A DNA stretch of 64,000 bases from Pseudoglutamicibacter cumminsii (GTDB lineage Bacteria; Actinomycetota; Actinomycetes; Actinomycetales; Micrococcaceae): assembly GCF_016907775.1 (NCBI RefSeq), contig NZ_JAFBCO010000001.1, forward strand, positions 496,001 to 560,000, in the 5' to 3' direction. Below the pieces are notes generated by a model. The model was not told the DNA's origin. It saw only the letters and a list, made by a program, of their open reading frames with translations, and did no database searches. Positions 1-7,557 of the stretch are shown here, one piece after another; position 1 is the stretch's first letter, and each line of letters starts with the position of its first letter. The translations under genes were made by a program, and so were the position numbers.

Positions 1-681
1 GATCACGGTGCGCGCCGAACCCGTGATGAGCTGGAGCGAACCCTTCGGGAGCAGGCCCGAGTTGATCATCTGGCGCACGACCTCAACGGTCAGCTGAGCC
101 GATGGGGTTGCTGGCTTAACGATGGTCGGCATGCCCGCAACGAAAGCCGGCGCGAACTTCTCGAGGAAGCCCCACACCGGGAAGTTGAACGCGTTGATCT
201 GCACAACCACGCCCGGCAGAGCCTGCATGATGTGCGTACCGAGGAACGAGCCGTCACGCGAGAGAACCTCGACTGGGCCCTCTTCGATCACGTTCGAGTT
301 AGGCAGCTCGCGGCGGCCCTTCGAAGAGAACGTGTAGAGCGTGCCGATACCGCCGTCGATATCGATCATGCCGTCACGAGCGGTAGCACCCGTCGTGAGG
401 TTCAGGCGATCCATTTCTTCACGGTTGGCCTGCAGGTACTGGGCGAGCTGCTTCAGAATCAGTGCACGTTCGTGCAGCGTCAGCTCGGAGAGGTTCTTCT
501 GCCCCACAGTGCGGGCATGGTTGATCATGGCTTCAAGGTCGAGGCCCTCAGCGGAAACGGAGCCAATGACCTCACCGGTCGATGCATCGTATACCGGGGT
601 TCCCTTGGCGTCGCCAGCCGGGGTCCACCATTCGTCGCACGCGTAACTTGGCAGAACGTCGGTCACCGTGGAAGTGCTCAT
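1..681 (-). CDS. paaZ: PaaZ, phenylacetate ring-opening bifunctional enzyme (N-terminal part, cut by window edge)
   Basis: These are the first 227 codons of the bifunctional oxepin-CoA hydrolase / semialdehyde dehydrogenase of aerobic phenylacetate breakdown; the rest lies beyond the left edge. The visible part is the aldehyde dehydrogenase domain, with the PaaZ-typical stretch NAFNFPVWGFLEKF at residues 163-176 and the cofactor-binding Lys-Pro at 189-190. The ATG at 681 is chosen because similarity begins there. A purine-rich AAAGGGA lies about 13 nt upstream, partly within a small stem (GGATG-TTG-CATCC) that could affect its access. The gene follows paaH-paaF-paaJ in the same direction but after their terminator, and it has its own promoter and TetR-type operator. 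It is therefore probably a separate transcription unit of the same regulon. The C-terminal hydratase domain cannot be seen. Confidence 0.93.
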   Translation of the reverse strand, partial: MSTSTVTDVLPSYACDEWWTPAGDAKGTPVYDASTGEVIGSVSAEGLDLEAMINHARTVGQKNLSELTLHERALILKQLAQYLQANREEMDRLNLTTGATARDGMIDIDGGIGTLYTFSSKGRRELPNSNVIEEGPVEVLSRDGSFLGTHIMQALPGVVVQINAFNFPVWGFLEKFAPAFVAGMPTIVKPATPSAQLTVEVVRQMINSGLLPKGSLQLITGSARTVI

Positions 682-701
682 AAGGATGCAACATCCCTTT
701 C

Positions 702-717
702 CTGAACGATCGGTCAG
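702..717 (-). promoter_or_regulatory. TetR/PaaR-type operator before paaZ
   Basis: A 16-bp inverted repeat, CTGAACGATCGGTCAG, has only one mismatched pair between its halves. It lies 20 nt upstream of the paaZ start. A candidate -10 hexamer TAGTCT (734-729, minus strand) would place the transcription start near 722, so the operator would begin just downstream of it and could block elongation. Actinobacterial PaaR sites contain ACCG/CGGT half-sites of this kind. Assignment to PaaR is inference, because no paaR gene is visible in the window. Confidence 0.6.
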
Positions 718-821
718 TTTTCCTTACCAGACTACCAGCGCGCGAGGCGTACATCACTAAAAAGGCGAAACTTCTCTGCCGGCGCAAACTCGGCGCACTA
801 TCGGTGCAATAACGGCGTAAA

Positions 822-863
822 ACAACGATGCGGGCCCGGTTGGTACCGAACCCGCATCGTTGT
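822..863 (-). terminator. Terminator after the paaJ-paaF-paaH operon
   Basis: Perfect 13-bp arms (ACAACGATGCGGG and its complement) flank a 16-nt loop. It begins 38 bases beyond the paaH stop and separates that operon from paaZ. Confidence 0.75.
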
Positions 864-901
864 CAGTTAGCTGTCAATAAGCGGTGCTTACCGCTTGCCG
901 C

Positions 902-1756
902 TTACTTCTTGCTCCAGTCGTAGAAGCCCTTGCCGGACTTCATGCCGAGCTCGCCGCGCTCAACCATGTCTCGCATGATCTGCGGCGGAGCGAAGCGCTC
1001 ACCCAGCGTCTCTTCGAGGTATTCAGCGATGCCAAGGCGCACATCGAGACCCACAATGTCGGTCGTCTTGAGCGGACCGGATGCGTGCCCGTAGCCAAGC
1101 ACCATTGCGTTGTCGATGTCCTCAGCGGAAGCCACACCGGCCTCAACCATGCGCATCGCTTCAAGCGCCAAAGCCACACCGAGGCGGGAGGACGCAAAGC
1201 CTGGGGCATCCTTGACCACGACCGCGGTCTTGCCGAGGCCCTCAGTCCAGCCGCGTGCAGCGCCAACGAGCTCCTCGTCGGTCTGCTGGCCAACAACAAC
1301 CTCGATCAGCTTGGACGCTGGAACCGGGTTGAAGAAGTGCAGACCGAGGAAGCGGCCCGGGCGGGACAGCTCCTTCGCGAGACCATCGATCGACAGCGAG
1401 GACGTGTTCGACGCCAACACGGCCGTTTCGTCCATGTTCTTCTCAGCGTCCTGGAGGGTCTGGACCTTGAGATCCCAGATCTCCGGAACAGCCTCAACCA
1501 CAAGCTCGCGGCCTGCAAGATCAGCCTTGTCAGTGGAGACGCTGAACTTGCCCATCCAGTCCTCAACACTGCCCTCGAGGCCGCGGTCGATCGACTTCTG
1601 AACCGAGGTAGCGACGCGTTCGGTCGCCGCCTTGGCCGCATCGTCATTCGCTTCGATAACGATGACCTCGCTACCGGAGGTCAAGAAACCGTGCGCGATG
1701 CCGGCGCCCATGCGGCCGCCACCGATCACGCCAACTTTTGCTGGAAAATCGCTCAT
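902..1756 (-). CDS. paaH: 3-hydroxyacyl-CoA dehydrogenase, PaaH/FadB2 family
   Basis: This 284-aa enzyme oxidises 3-hydroxyacyl-CoA with NAD+; in the phenylacetate pathway that is 3-hydroxyadipyl-CoA to 3-oxoadipyl-CoA. An N-terminal Rossmann fold shows GGGRMGAGIAH at residues 12-22. SNTSS at 116-120 and the catalytic-His motif LHFFNP at 139-144 are family hallmarks. The length fits single-domain hydroxybutyryl-CoA dehydrogenases. It is last in the paaJ-paaF-paaH operon, 14 nt after paaF and followed by a strong terminator. Context favours PaaH. A general 3-hydroxybutyryl-CoA dehydrogenase role (FadB2) is possible on sequence alone. Confidence 0.88.
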   Translation of the reverse strand: MSDFPAKVGVIGGGRMGAGIAHGFLTSGSEVIVIEANDDAAKAATERVATSVQKSIDRGLEGSVEDWMGKFSVSTDKADLAGRELVVEAVPEIWDLKVQTLQDAEKNMDETAVLASNTSSLSIDGLAKELSRPGRFLGLHFFNPVPASKLIEVVVGQQTDEELVGAARGWTEGLGKTAVVVKDAPGFASSRLGVALALEAMRMVEAGVASAEDIDNAMVLGYGHASGPLKTTDIVGLDVRLGIAEYLEETLGERFAPPQIMRDMVERGELGMKSGKGFYDWSKK

Positions 1757-1770
1757 CTACGTTGCAACCT

Positions 1771-2553
1771 CTACTTCTTTTTCTTGCGATCAAGGAACGC
1801 TTGCATGCGGTCGAATTTCGCCTGTGACTCGAACAGGATCGCCTGCGCGAGCTCGTCGACGGCCGGGTGTGCGTCACGCGGCATCGAGAACACACGCTTG
1901 GAGATCCGGACCGCGAGCGGGTCTTGCTTGCCGATGCGGTCAGCGAGCGCGTGGGCGCCCGCCATGAGCTCGGATGGTTCGTGCAGTTCCGTCACGAGCT
2001 TGAGTTCGAGGGCTTCCTCAGCGTTGAGGATGCGGCCTGCGAGGATCAGCTCGAGCGCGGTTGGTTCACCTACGAGTTCCTTGAGACGCCACAAGGCACC
2101 CGCCGCAGCCGAGATGCCGAGGTTGGTTTCAGGCTGCCCCATCTTGACCTTAGGGGTCGCGATGCGGAAGTCGGCCGCGTAGGCGAGTTCGGCGCCGCCG
2201 CCGAGGGCGAAGCCATCGATCGCCGCGATGACCGGCATCGGGAGGCGGTGGATACGCGAGAAGATCTGCGAGTTGATACCCGCGAGCGCGTCTTCGCGGC
2301 GTCGTTCGCGCAACTGCGCGATGTCGGCCCCGGATGCGAAGATGCCCCGCTGGCCGGCTTCCTCGTTCGCCTCAACACCGGTGATGATGAGGATCTTCGG
2401 GGTGCGCTCGAGGTATCCGCACAGGGCGTGGAACTCGTCGACCATGGTTTGGTCGATCGCGTTGAGAACCTCTGGGCGGTTCATGCGTGCTACGACGCGG
2501 TCTTCGCTTTCGGTGATCTCAAGGGCTGTGAAGCCCGATGCGTCGAAGGCCAT
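1771..2553 (-). CDS. paaF: Enoyl-CoA hydratase, PaaF-like
   Basis: This 260-aa crotonase-fold enzyme hydrates an enoyl-CoA, presumably 2,3-dehydroadipyl-CoA of the phenylacetate pathway. The oxyanion-hole motif ASGADI is at residues 73-78 and LGGGAELA at 118-124. Both catalytic glutamates of true hydratases are present (Glu122 in GGGAELA, Glu142 in GQPETNLG). This argues against the isomerase-only relative PaaG. It lies 3 nt after paaJ and 14 nt before paaH, so the three are almost certainly co-transcribed. Without the neighbours it could only be called a crotonase-family hydratase. Confidence 0.87.
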   Translation of the reverse strand: MAFDASGFTALEITESEDRVVARMNRPEVLNAIDQTMVDEFHALCGYLERTPKILIITGVEANEEAGQRGIFASGADIAQLRERRREDALAGINSQIFSRIHRLPMPVIAAIDGFALGGGAELAYAADFRIATPKVKMGQPETNLGISAAAGALWRLKELVGEPTALELILAGRILNAEEALELKLVTELHEPSELMAGAHALADRIGKQDPLAVRISKRVFSMPRDAHPAVDELAQAILFESQAKFDRMQAFLDRKKKK

Positions 2554-2556
2554 GGT

Positions 2557-3786
2557 TTAGACGGCCTCCACGATGATCGCCTGGCCCTGGCCTACACCGA
2601 TGCACAGGGTCGCGAGGCCGAGCTTGCGGCCTTCGGTTTCGCCGAGTTCGCGGTCCATGCGGCCCAGGAGGGTGATGACGATGCGCGCACCCGAGGAGCC
2701 GAGTGGGTGGCCAAGTGCGATCGCGCCGCCGTCGCGGTTGACGATCTCCGGGTCGAGTCCGAGCTCGCGGACAGAAGCGAGCGACTGGCTTGCGAACGCT
2801 TCGTTGATCTCTACGGCCTTGATGTCGGAGATGTCGAGGCCGGCCTTTTCGAGTGCCTTGCGGGTCGACGGGACCGGGCCCATACCCATGATTTCTGGGG
2901 CGAGACCTGCGGCAGCGTTGGAGACGACGCGTGCGCGCGCCTTGAGGCCGTACTTCTTGACGGCTTCTTCGGAGGCCACGATGATCGCGGATGCACCGTC
3001 GTTGAGGGAGGATGCGTTACCTGCGGTCACGACTTCGCCGCCCTTGACGACTGGACGCAACTTGGCCAAAACCTCTGGGGTCGAGCCTGGGCGTGGGCCC
3101 TCGTCAGTGTCAACGATGGTTTCGTTGCCCTTGCGGTCAAACACGGAGACCGGAACGATCTCGTCCTTGAAGCGGCCGGCTTCGATAGCGGCGAGGGCCT
3201 TTTCGTGGGAGGACGCCGCGAAAGCGTCGGCGTCTTCGCGGGAGATGTTGTACTGGCGTGCAACCTCTTCCGCGGTTTCTGGCATGGAGTAAGTGAACTT
3301 GCCGTCGCGGGAGAGCTCACCGGAGAGGAACTTAGGGTTCGGGAAACGCCAACCGATCGAGGTGTCGTGAACCTTACCTGGGTTTGCGAATGCCTTGGCT
3401 GGCTTCTCCATGACCCATGGCGCGCGGGACATCGACTCAACACCACCGGCAACCACGATCTCGGCGTCGCCGGCCTTGATCATCTGAGTTGCCATCGCGA
3501 TCGCGGACATGCCCGATGCGCACAGACGATTGACGGTGATGCCTGGCACGGAGTCTGGGTAGCCGTTGAGCAGCCACGCCATGCGTGCGACGTTGCGGTT
3601 CTCTTCGCCTGCACCGTTAGCGTTGCCGAGGATAACTTCGTCGACTACTTCTGGGCCGATGCCTGCACGCTCGATGGCTTCCTTGATGACGAGGGCCGCG
3701 AGGTCGTCTGGACGGACAGAGGACAGTGCGCCTCCGTAGCGTCCAACTGGAGTACGTACGCCGCCGACCAGCATCGCTTCAGTCAT
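2557..3786 (-). CDS. paaJ: 3-oxoadipyl-CoA thiolase, PaaJ/PcaF
   Basis: This 409-aa thiolase cleaves 3-oxoadipyl-CoA (and in the related step 3-oxo-5,6-dehydrosuberyl-CoA) with CoA to give acetyl-CoA and succinyl-CoA. The nucleophilic cysteine is Cys89 in NRLCASGMSA. The GHP histidine is His360 and the second active-site cysteine is Cys395 in CIGVGQG. It is first in the operon, with a good Shine-Dalgarno (AAAGGAG) before the ATG. The pathway-specific substrate comes from context with paaZ, paaF and paaH. An acetyl-CoA C-acetyltransferase would look very similar. Confidence 0.88.
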   Translation of the reverse strand: MTEAMLVGGVRTPVGRYGGALSSVRPDDLAALVIKEAIERAGIGPEVVDEVILGNANGAGEENRNVARMAWLLNGYPDSVPGITVNRLCASGMSAIAMATQMIKAGDAEIVVAGGVESMSRAPWVMEKPAKAFANPGKVHDTSIGWRFPNPKFLSGELSRDGKFTYSMPETAEEVARQYNISREDADAFAASSHEKALAAIEAGRFKDEIVPVSVFDRKGNETIVDTDEGPRPGSTPEVLAKLRPVVKGGEVVTAGNASSLNDGASAIIVASEEAVKKYGLKARARVVSNAAAGLAPEIMGMGPVPSTRKALEKAGLDISDIKAVEINEAFASQSLASVRELGLDPEIVNRDGGAIALGHPLGSSGARIVITLLGRMDRELGETEGRKLGLATLCIGVGQGQAIIVEAV

Positions 3787-3948
3787 GGTTCTCCTTTAGT
3801 AGAGGTTCGCACCGGGGCGCGCGGATTCGCGGCCACGAAGCATATGGGTGTTTACCCCAGTGTTTCACGTGCCGCGGTGGAGCGGGAGATCTGTGACACA
3901 TACCCCTAAATGTGAGTAGTCTTACTTTCAGTTATTACCGTCTTGCAA

Positions 3949-3971
3949 TGAGTCATTACCTCTGAGTCATT
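3949..3971. repeat. Direct repeat TGAGTCATT x2 upstream of the symporter gene
   Basis: The nonamer TGAGTCATT occurs at 3949-3957 and 3963-3971, 14 bp apart, in the 210-bp divergent gap between paaJ and the symporter. It lies 26-48 bases before the symporter start, a position suited to an operator. No known factor is assigned. Confidence 0.45.
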
Positions 3972-3996
3972 TCGCCCCGATTATTGAGAAGGAATC

Positions 3997-5283
3997 ATGT
4001 CTTTCTTCCGCCGCCTCCCCCTGCTTGCCTGGGTGCTGATCGCCATTGTCGCCAGCATCGCGCTGACGTTGCCTACCTATGGTGAGGGGGCCGACAAGGC
4101 CTCGATCATGCCGGGCTGGCTCGCTCGCGTTTTCATGACCTATAACTCTCTGTTCTCCGGGATCTTGACGTTTGCGATCCCGCTGATCATTTTGGGCTTG
4201 GTTTTGCCGGCTATTGCTGAGTTGGGTCGCGGTGCGGGCAAGCTTTTGGGTATGACGGCCGGGATCGCTTACGGTTCCACGATCGCTGCTGGCGTGTTGG
4301 CTTATGGCGTTGCGTATTCCGTGTTCCCGCTGTTCTTGGGTGGGAGTGCGCCAAACATCGGTGAGGCGAGTGCGGACATCAACCCGTATTTCGCGATCGT
4401 TCAGGAGGCTTCTGAGGAGCCTGCGGTCCCGGAGATCGTGCTACCGCCAGCTATTGAGGTTTTGCCGGCGCTGGTTTTGGCGTTCATTTTGGGTCTGGGG
4501 CTCACTGCGATCAAGTCGAACGCACTGTTCGATGCTGCGGTTGATTTCCGCAAGATTGTGGACAAGCTGATTCGCAACATCATCATCCCTGGTCTTCCGT
4601 TGTTCATTTTCGGTATTTTCATGGATCTGACGCTTTCGGGCGCTGTGGGCGATGTGGTCAGCAACTTCTTGCTGGTTGCTTTGGTTGCGCTGTTGTTGAC
4701 GCTGGCGGTTTTGGTTCTTCAGTATCTGATCGCTGGTGCTGTTGCGGGGCGTCGTCCGTTGACGTCGCTGTGGAACATGCGTTCGGCATATGTGACGGCA
4801 CTAGGTACGGCTTCGAGTGCTGCGACTATTCCGGTCACGATTGAGGCGGCTAAGAAGAACAAGGTTTCGGATCCGGTTCGTAACTTTGTGATTCCGTTGT
4901 GCGCAACCATCCACCTTTCGGGCTCGATGGTGAAGATCGTTCTGTTCTCGCTCGCGGTCATGATGCTGTCCGGCACGAATATCGCGTTCGGCCACTACTT
5001 GCCGTTCATCCTGATGCTGGGCGTCATGATGATTGCGGCTCCTGGTGTTCCTGGCGGCGCGATCGCTGCGGCTTCGGGCCTGTTGGGTTCGATGCTGGGC
5101 TTCAACGAGGCACAGATCGGCTTGATGTTCGCTACCTACATCGCTCTCGATTCCTTCGGCACGGCAGCGAATGTTACGGGTGATGGCGCTATTGCGATGG
5201 TTGTTGACCGTTTGGCTCGCAACCGCAAGAACGTGGAACCGGAAGAGGGCTTGGAAGAGCCGGAGTTCGTCGAAGAGAGCTAA
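3997..5283 (+). CDS. Dicarboxylate/amino-acid:cation symporter (SDF/DAACS family)
   Basis: This 428-aa polytopic membrane protein has the fold of the glutamate/aspartate/serine sodium or proton symporters. Family marks are the serine-rich re-entrant loop ALGTASSAATIPVTIEAAKK near residue 270, followed by a helix with TIHLSGSMVKI, and the late segment FGTAANVTGDGA in place of the usual NMDGTA region. About eight transmembrane segments and two hairpins are visible. The start has a clear Shine-Dalgarno (GAAGGAATC before ATG). The loop residues deviate from the best-studied glutamate carriers, so the substrate (dicarboxylate, glutamate, serine/threonine) cannot be stated. It is probably monocistronic. 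Confidence 0.85.
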   Translation: MSFFRRLPLLAWVLIAIVASIALTLPTYGEGADKASIMPGWLARVFMTYNSLFSGILTFAIPLIILGLVLPAIAELGRGAGKLLGMTAGIAYGSTIAAGVLAYGVAYSVFPLFLGGSAPNIGEASADINPYFAIVQEASEEPAVPEIVLPPAIEVLPALVLAFILGLGLTAIKSNALFDAAVDFRKIVDKLIRNIIIPGLPLFIFGIFMDLTLSGAVGDVVSNFLLVALVALLLTLAVLVLQYLIAGAVAGRRPLTSLWNMRSAYVTALGTASSAATIPVTIEAAKKNKVSDPVRNFVIPLCATIHLSGSMVKIVLFSLAVMMLSGTNIAFGHYLPFILMLGVMMIAAPGVPGGAIAAASGLLGSMLGFNEAQIGLMFATYIALDSFGTAANVTGDGAIAMVVDRLARNRKNVEPEEGLEEPEFVEES

Positions 5284-5298
5284 GGCGTCTGCGCGGCC

Positions 5299-5304
5299 TA
5301 AACT
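5299..5304 (+). promoter_or_regulatory. -10 hexamer TAAACT (leaderless start of thioesterase gene)
   Basis: TAAACT ends 7 nt before the ATG at 5312, so transcription should begin at or next to the start codon. There is no Shine-Dalgarno. Confidence 0.55.
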
Positions 5305-5311
5305 AGGTTGC

Positions 5312-5776
5312 ATGGCCTTGGAAGATTCTGAACACCGCGATTTGCACATCAACCGTACGGGTCTCGAGGTGCTACGCACCCAGATCAACGGCGAGATCAC
5401 GCCGGCCCCGTTTAACCAATTGCTGGGGGTCCGCTTGGTTGATGCCCGCGAGGGCGCGGTGGAGCTGACGTGCCAGATGAAGCCGGAGTTTCTTAACAAG
5501 ATCGGGTCGGGCCACGGCGGTTTCGTTTCGACCCTTTTGGATAACGCGTGCGGTATGGCCGCGGATACGGTGGCGCGGCCGGGGCATGCGTTCACGACGA
5601 TGGATCTGCATGTGCGGATGCTTCGCCCTGTAACGCTGGCCTCTGGCCTGATGCGTGTTGTGGGCGAGGTAGAAAAATCCGGCCGCTCTGTCACAGTCAC
5701 GACGGCCAAGTTGTACGCCGAGGACGGCACGTTGCTGGCCAGCGCAACGTCGAGCTTGTTCTCGCTGGACATCTAG
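5312..5776 (+). CDS. PaaI-like hotdog-fold acyl-CoA thioesterase
   Basis: This 154-aa single-domain hotdog protein should hydrolyse acyl-CoA (or aryl-CoA) thioesters in the cytoplasm. The family segment GSGHGGFVSTLLDNACG is at residues 65-81, with His68-Gly-Gly and the acidic residue Asp77 in the active-site helix. The ATG at 5312 is chosen because the family similarity begins soon after it and a -10 hexamer lies just upstream; an in-frame ATG further upstream overlaps the symporter. The YhhN gene follows after 11 nt and is probably co-transcribed. A phenylacetate-related or menaquinone-related (DHNA-CoA) substrate is possible given both neighbourhoods, but nothing in the sequence decides it. 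Confidence 0.85.
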   Translation: MALEDSEHRDLHINRTGLEVLRTQINGEITPAPFNQLLGVRLVDAREGAVELTCQMKPEFLNKIGSGHGGFVSTLLDNACGMAADTVARPGHAFTTMDLHVRMLRPVTLASGLMRVVGEVEKSGRSVTVTTAKLYAEDGTLLASATSSLFSLDI

Positions 5777-5787
5777 GAGCTGTTCCC

Positions 5788-6507
5788 ATGCCGGTTGTCG
5801 CCGTAGTGTGTTTGATCCTTGCCGGGGTTGCCGCGGTCGCGGACTGGATTCTGACTCCGCGCACCGAGGGCACGTGGCGTTGGCTCACGAAAGCGTCGGT
5901 GCCTGCATTGTTGACGGCGAGCGTGGTGTTGACAGGTTTGGAGCGTCCACATCCGGCGTGGGCTTCGACGCTTGTTGCGGGTGCTTTGTGTTTCGCTTTG
6001 TTGGGCGATCTTCTGCTGTTAGACCGTGGACGCTTCATGTATGGGGCGTTGGCGTTCGGGGCCGCGCAGGCTGTTTTGACGGTCACGTTGACGTGGCGTG
6101 CCTGGGCGGGCCCGGTTCAGCAGGGTGCTGAGCCGGGCATGCCCGAGGGCGGTTGGATCGGTTTGCTCCTCGCAGGCATCGTGGTGGTGGCTGGTTTCTT
6201 TGCCGTGGGTTCGCGGCTGATTCGGGCGGCGCATCGTGACCGTTTGATCGTGGTCACCACGGCCTATATTGCTTTGATTTCGATGATGGTGTTGGCTGCG
6301 TCGTTGCATGTTCGCCAGCCTGGTGGATGGTGGGTTATCGGTGCGGCGTTGCTGTTTTATGTTTCTGACGCGTTGCTGGGGTGGAAGCAGTTTGTGAGCC
6401 GGGACCAGGCTCATTCGGTTGCTGTGATGGTCACGTATCACTTGGCGTTGTTCGGCTTTACGTGGTGGGCGTTGTTGCAGTCCGGAGTAACAGCCGCGGT
6501 GATGTGA
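5788..6507 (+). CDS. YhhN/TMEM86-family membrane protein (lysoplasmalogenase-like)
   Basis: This 239-aa integral membrane protein has about eight hydrophobic segments. It carries the spaced motifs of the YhhN family: LLGDLLLL in an early helix, FYVSDALLGWKQFV in a late helix, and YHLALFG near the C-terminus. Vertebrate members hydrolyse the vinyl ether bond of lysoplasmalogens; the bacterial role is largely untested. The start at 5788 has AGGAG 8 nt upstream and directly follows the thioesterase stop. The open frame extends further upstream, but that part lacks membrane character and overlaps the thioesterase gene. Confidence 0.75.
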   Translation: MPVVAVVCLILAGVAAVADWILTPRTEGTWRWLTKASVPALLTASVVLTGLERPHPAWASTLVAGALCFALLGDLLLLDRGRFMYGALAFGAAQAVLTVTLTWRAWAGPVQQGAEPGMPEGGWIGLLLAGIVVVAGFFAVGSRLIRAAHRDRLIVVTTAYIALISMMVLAASLHVRQPGGWWVIGAALLFYVSDALLGWKQFVSRDQAHSVAVMVTYHLALFGFTWWALLQSGVTAAVM

Positions 6508-6566
6508 CGCTGACGCAGCCCTGTGACGCTGGCCCAGTAACGCCGGGCTGGGTGTGCCGTGTCAAC

Positions 6567-6572
6567 TAGACT
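6567..6572 (+). promoter_or_regulatory. -10 hexamer TAGACT (leaderless start of menB)
   Basis: TAGACT is separated by 6 nt from the GTG start at 6579, and no Shine-Dalgarno is present. Confidence 0.6.
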
Positions 6573-6578
6573 GGGCGT

Positions 6579-7538
6579 GTGACTGCTCAAGATTCTGTTT
6601 TGCCTGAGAAGGTTTCTGACGTTTTCGACCCCACCGCGTGGCGCGTTGTTGAGGGTTTTGATTTCCAGGACATCACCTACCACCGCCAGGTTGAGCGGGA
6701 CGCCAGCGGCGCCGTTGTGCGCGATCTGGGCGCGGTCCGCATCGCGTTTGACCGCCCCGAGGTGCGTAACGCGTTCCGCCCGGGGACGGTCGACGAGTTG
6801 TACCGGGCGTTGGATCACGCCCGTATGACGGGCGATGTGGGCACTGTGATCCTCACGGGTAACGGCCCGTCCCCTAAGGACGGCGGGCATTCGTTCTGCT
6901 CGGGTGGGGACCAGCGTATTCGTGGCCGTGATGGCTACCGTTATGCCGCGGGCGAGACGCGCGAGACGATCGACCCTGCCCGCGCCGGCCGTCTGCACAT
7001 TCTTGAGGTTCAGCGCCTGATCCGCACGATGCCCAAGGTCGTTATCGCGGTCGTGAACGGTTGGGCTGCCGGTGGTGGGCACTCGCTGCATGTGGTCGCG
7101 GACTTGACGATCGCTTCTGCCGAGCACGGTAAGTTCAAGCAGACTGACGCGACGGTTGGCTCCTTCGACGCGGGTTACGGTTCGGCGCTGTTGGCTCGCC
7201 AGATTGGTCAGAAGAAGGCGCGTGAGATTTTCTTCTTGGCTCGCGAGTATTCGGCTCAGGACATGGTGGAGGCTGGCGCTGTCAACGCCGCGGTTCCGCA
7301 TGCCGAGCTTGAGAAGGTCGCGCTCGAGTATGCGGCGGATGTCGCTCGCCAGTCCCCTCAGGCGATCCGCATGTTGAAGTTCGCGTTCAATGCGGTCGAT
7401 GACGGCATCGCGGGCCAGCAGGTTTTCGCTGGCGAGGCTACGCGCCTTGCGTACATGACGGATGAGGCCGTTGAGGGCCGGGATGCGTTCCTTGAGAAGC
7501 GTGACCCGGACTGGTCAGCCCACCCGTACTACTTCTGA
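6579..7538 (+). CDS. menB: 1,4-dihydroxy-2-naphthoyl-CoA synthase MenB
   Basis: This 319-aa crotonase-family enzyme closes the naphthoate ring by converting o-succinylbenzoyl-CoA to 1,4-dihydroxy-2-naphthoyl-CoA in menaquinone synthesis. Residues around 160-175 carry WAAGGGHSLHVVADLTIAS, and later DATVGSFDAGYGSALLARQI, the MenB-specific block with the active-site Asp/Tyr region. The C-terminus ends DPDWSAHPYYF, a family-typical tail. The GTG start is supported by a -10 hexamer 6 nt away. It is followed by menE (19 nt) and menA, giving three consecutive menaquinone genes in one direction. Confidence 0.95.
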   Translation: MTAQDSVLPEKVSDVFDPTAWRVVEGFDFQDITYHRQVERDASGAVVRDLGAVRIAFDRPEVRNAFRPGTVDELYRALDHARMTGDVGTVILTGNGPSPKDGGHSFCSGGDQRIRGRDGYRYAAGETRETIDPARAGRLHILEVQRLIRTMPKVVIAVVNGWAAGGGHSLHVVADLTIASAEHGKFKQTDATVGSFDAGYGSALLARQIGQKKAREIFFLAREYSAQDMVEAGAVNAAVPHAELEKVALEYAADVARQSPQAIRMLKFAFNAVDDGIAGQQVFAGEATRLAYMTDEAVEGRDAFLEKRDPDWSAHPYYF

Positions 7539-7557
7539 TTCAGTGCATTCTGATTCG

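Noticed and set aside
1867-3909. Long open frame opposite paaF and paaJ
   Set aside because: It is antisense to two clear enzymes, with no homology and no ribosome binding site.
3912-3927. TGTGAGTAGTCTTACT as a Crp site before the symporter
   Set aside because: The second half is TTAC instead of TCAC and the centre lacks TA, so it is too weak compared with the three perfect sites elsewhere.
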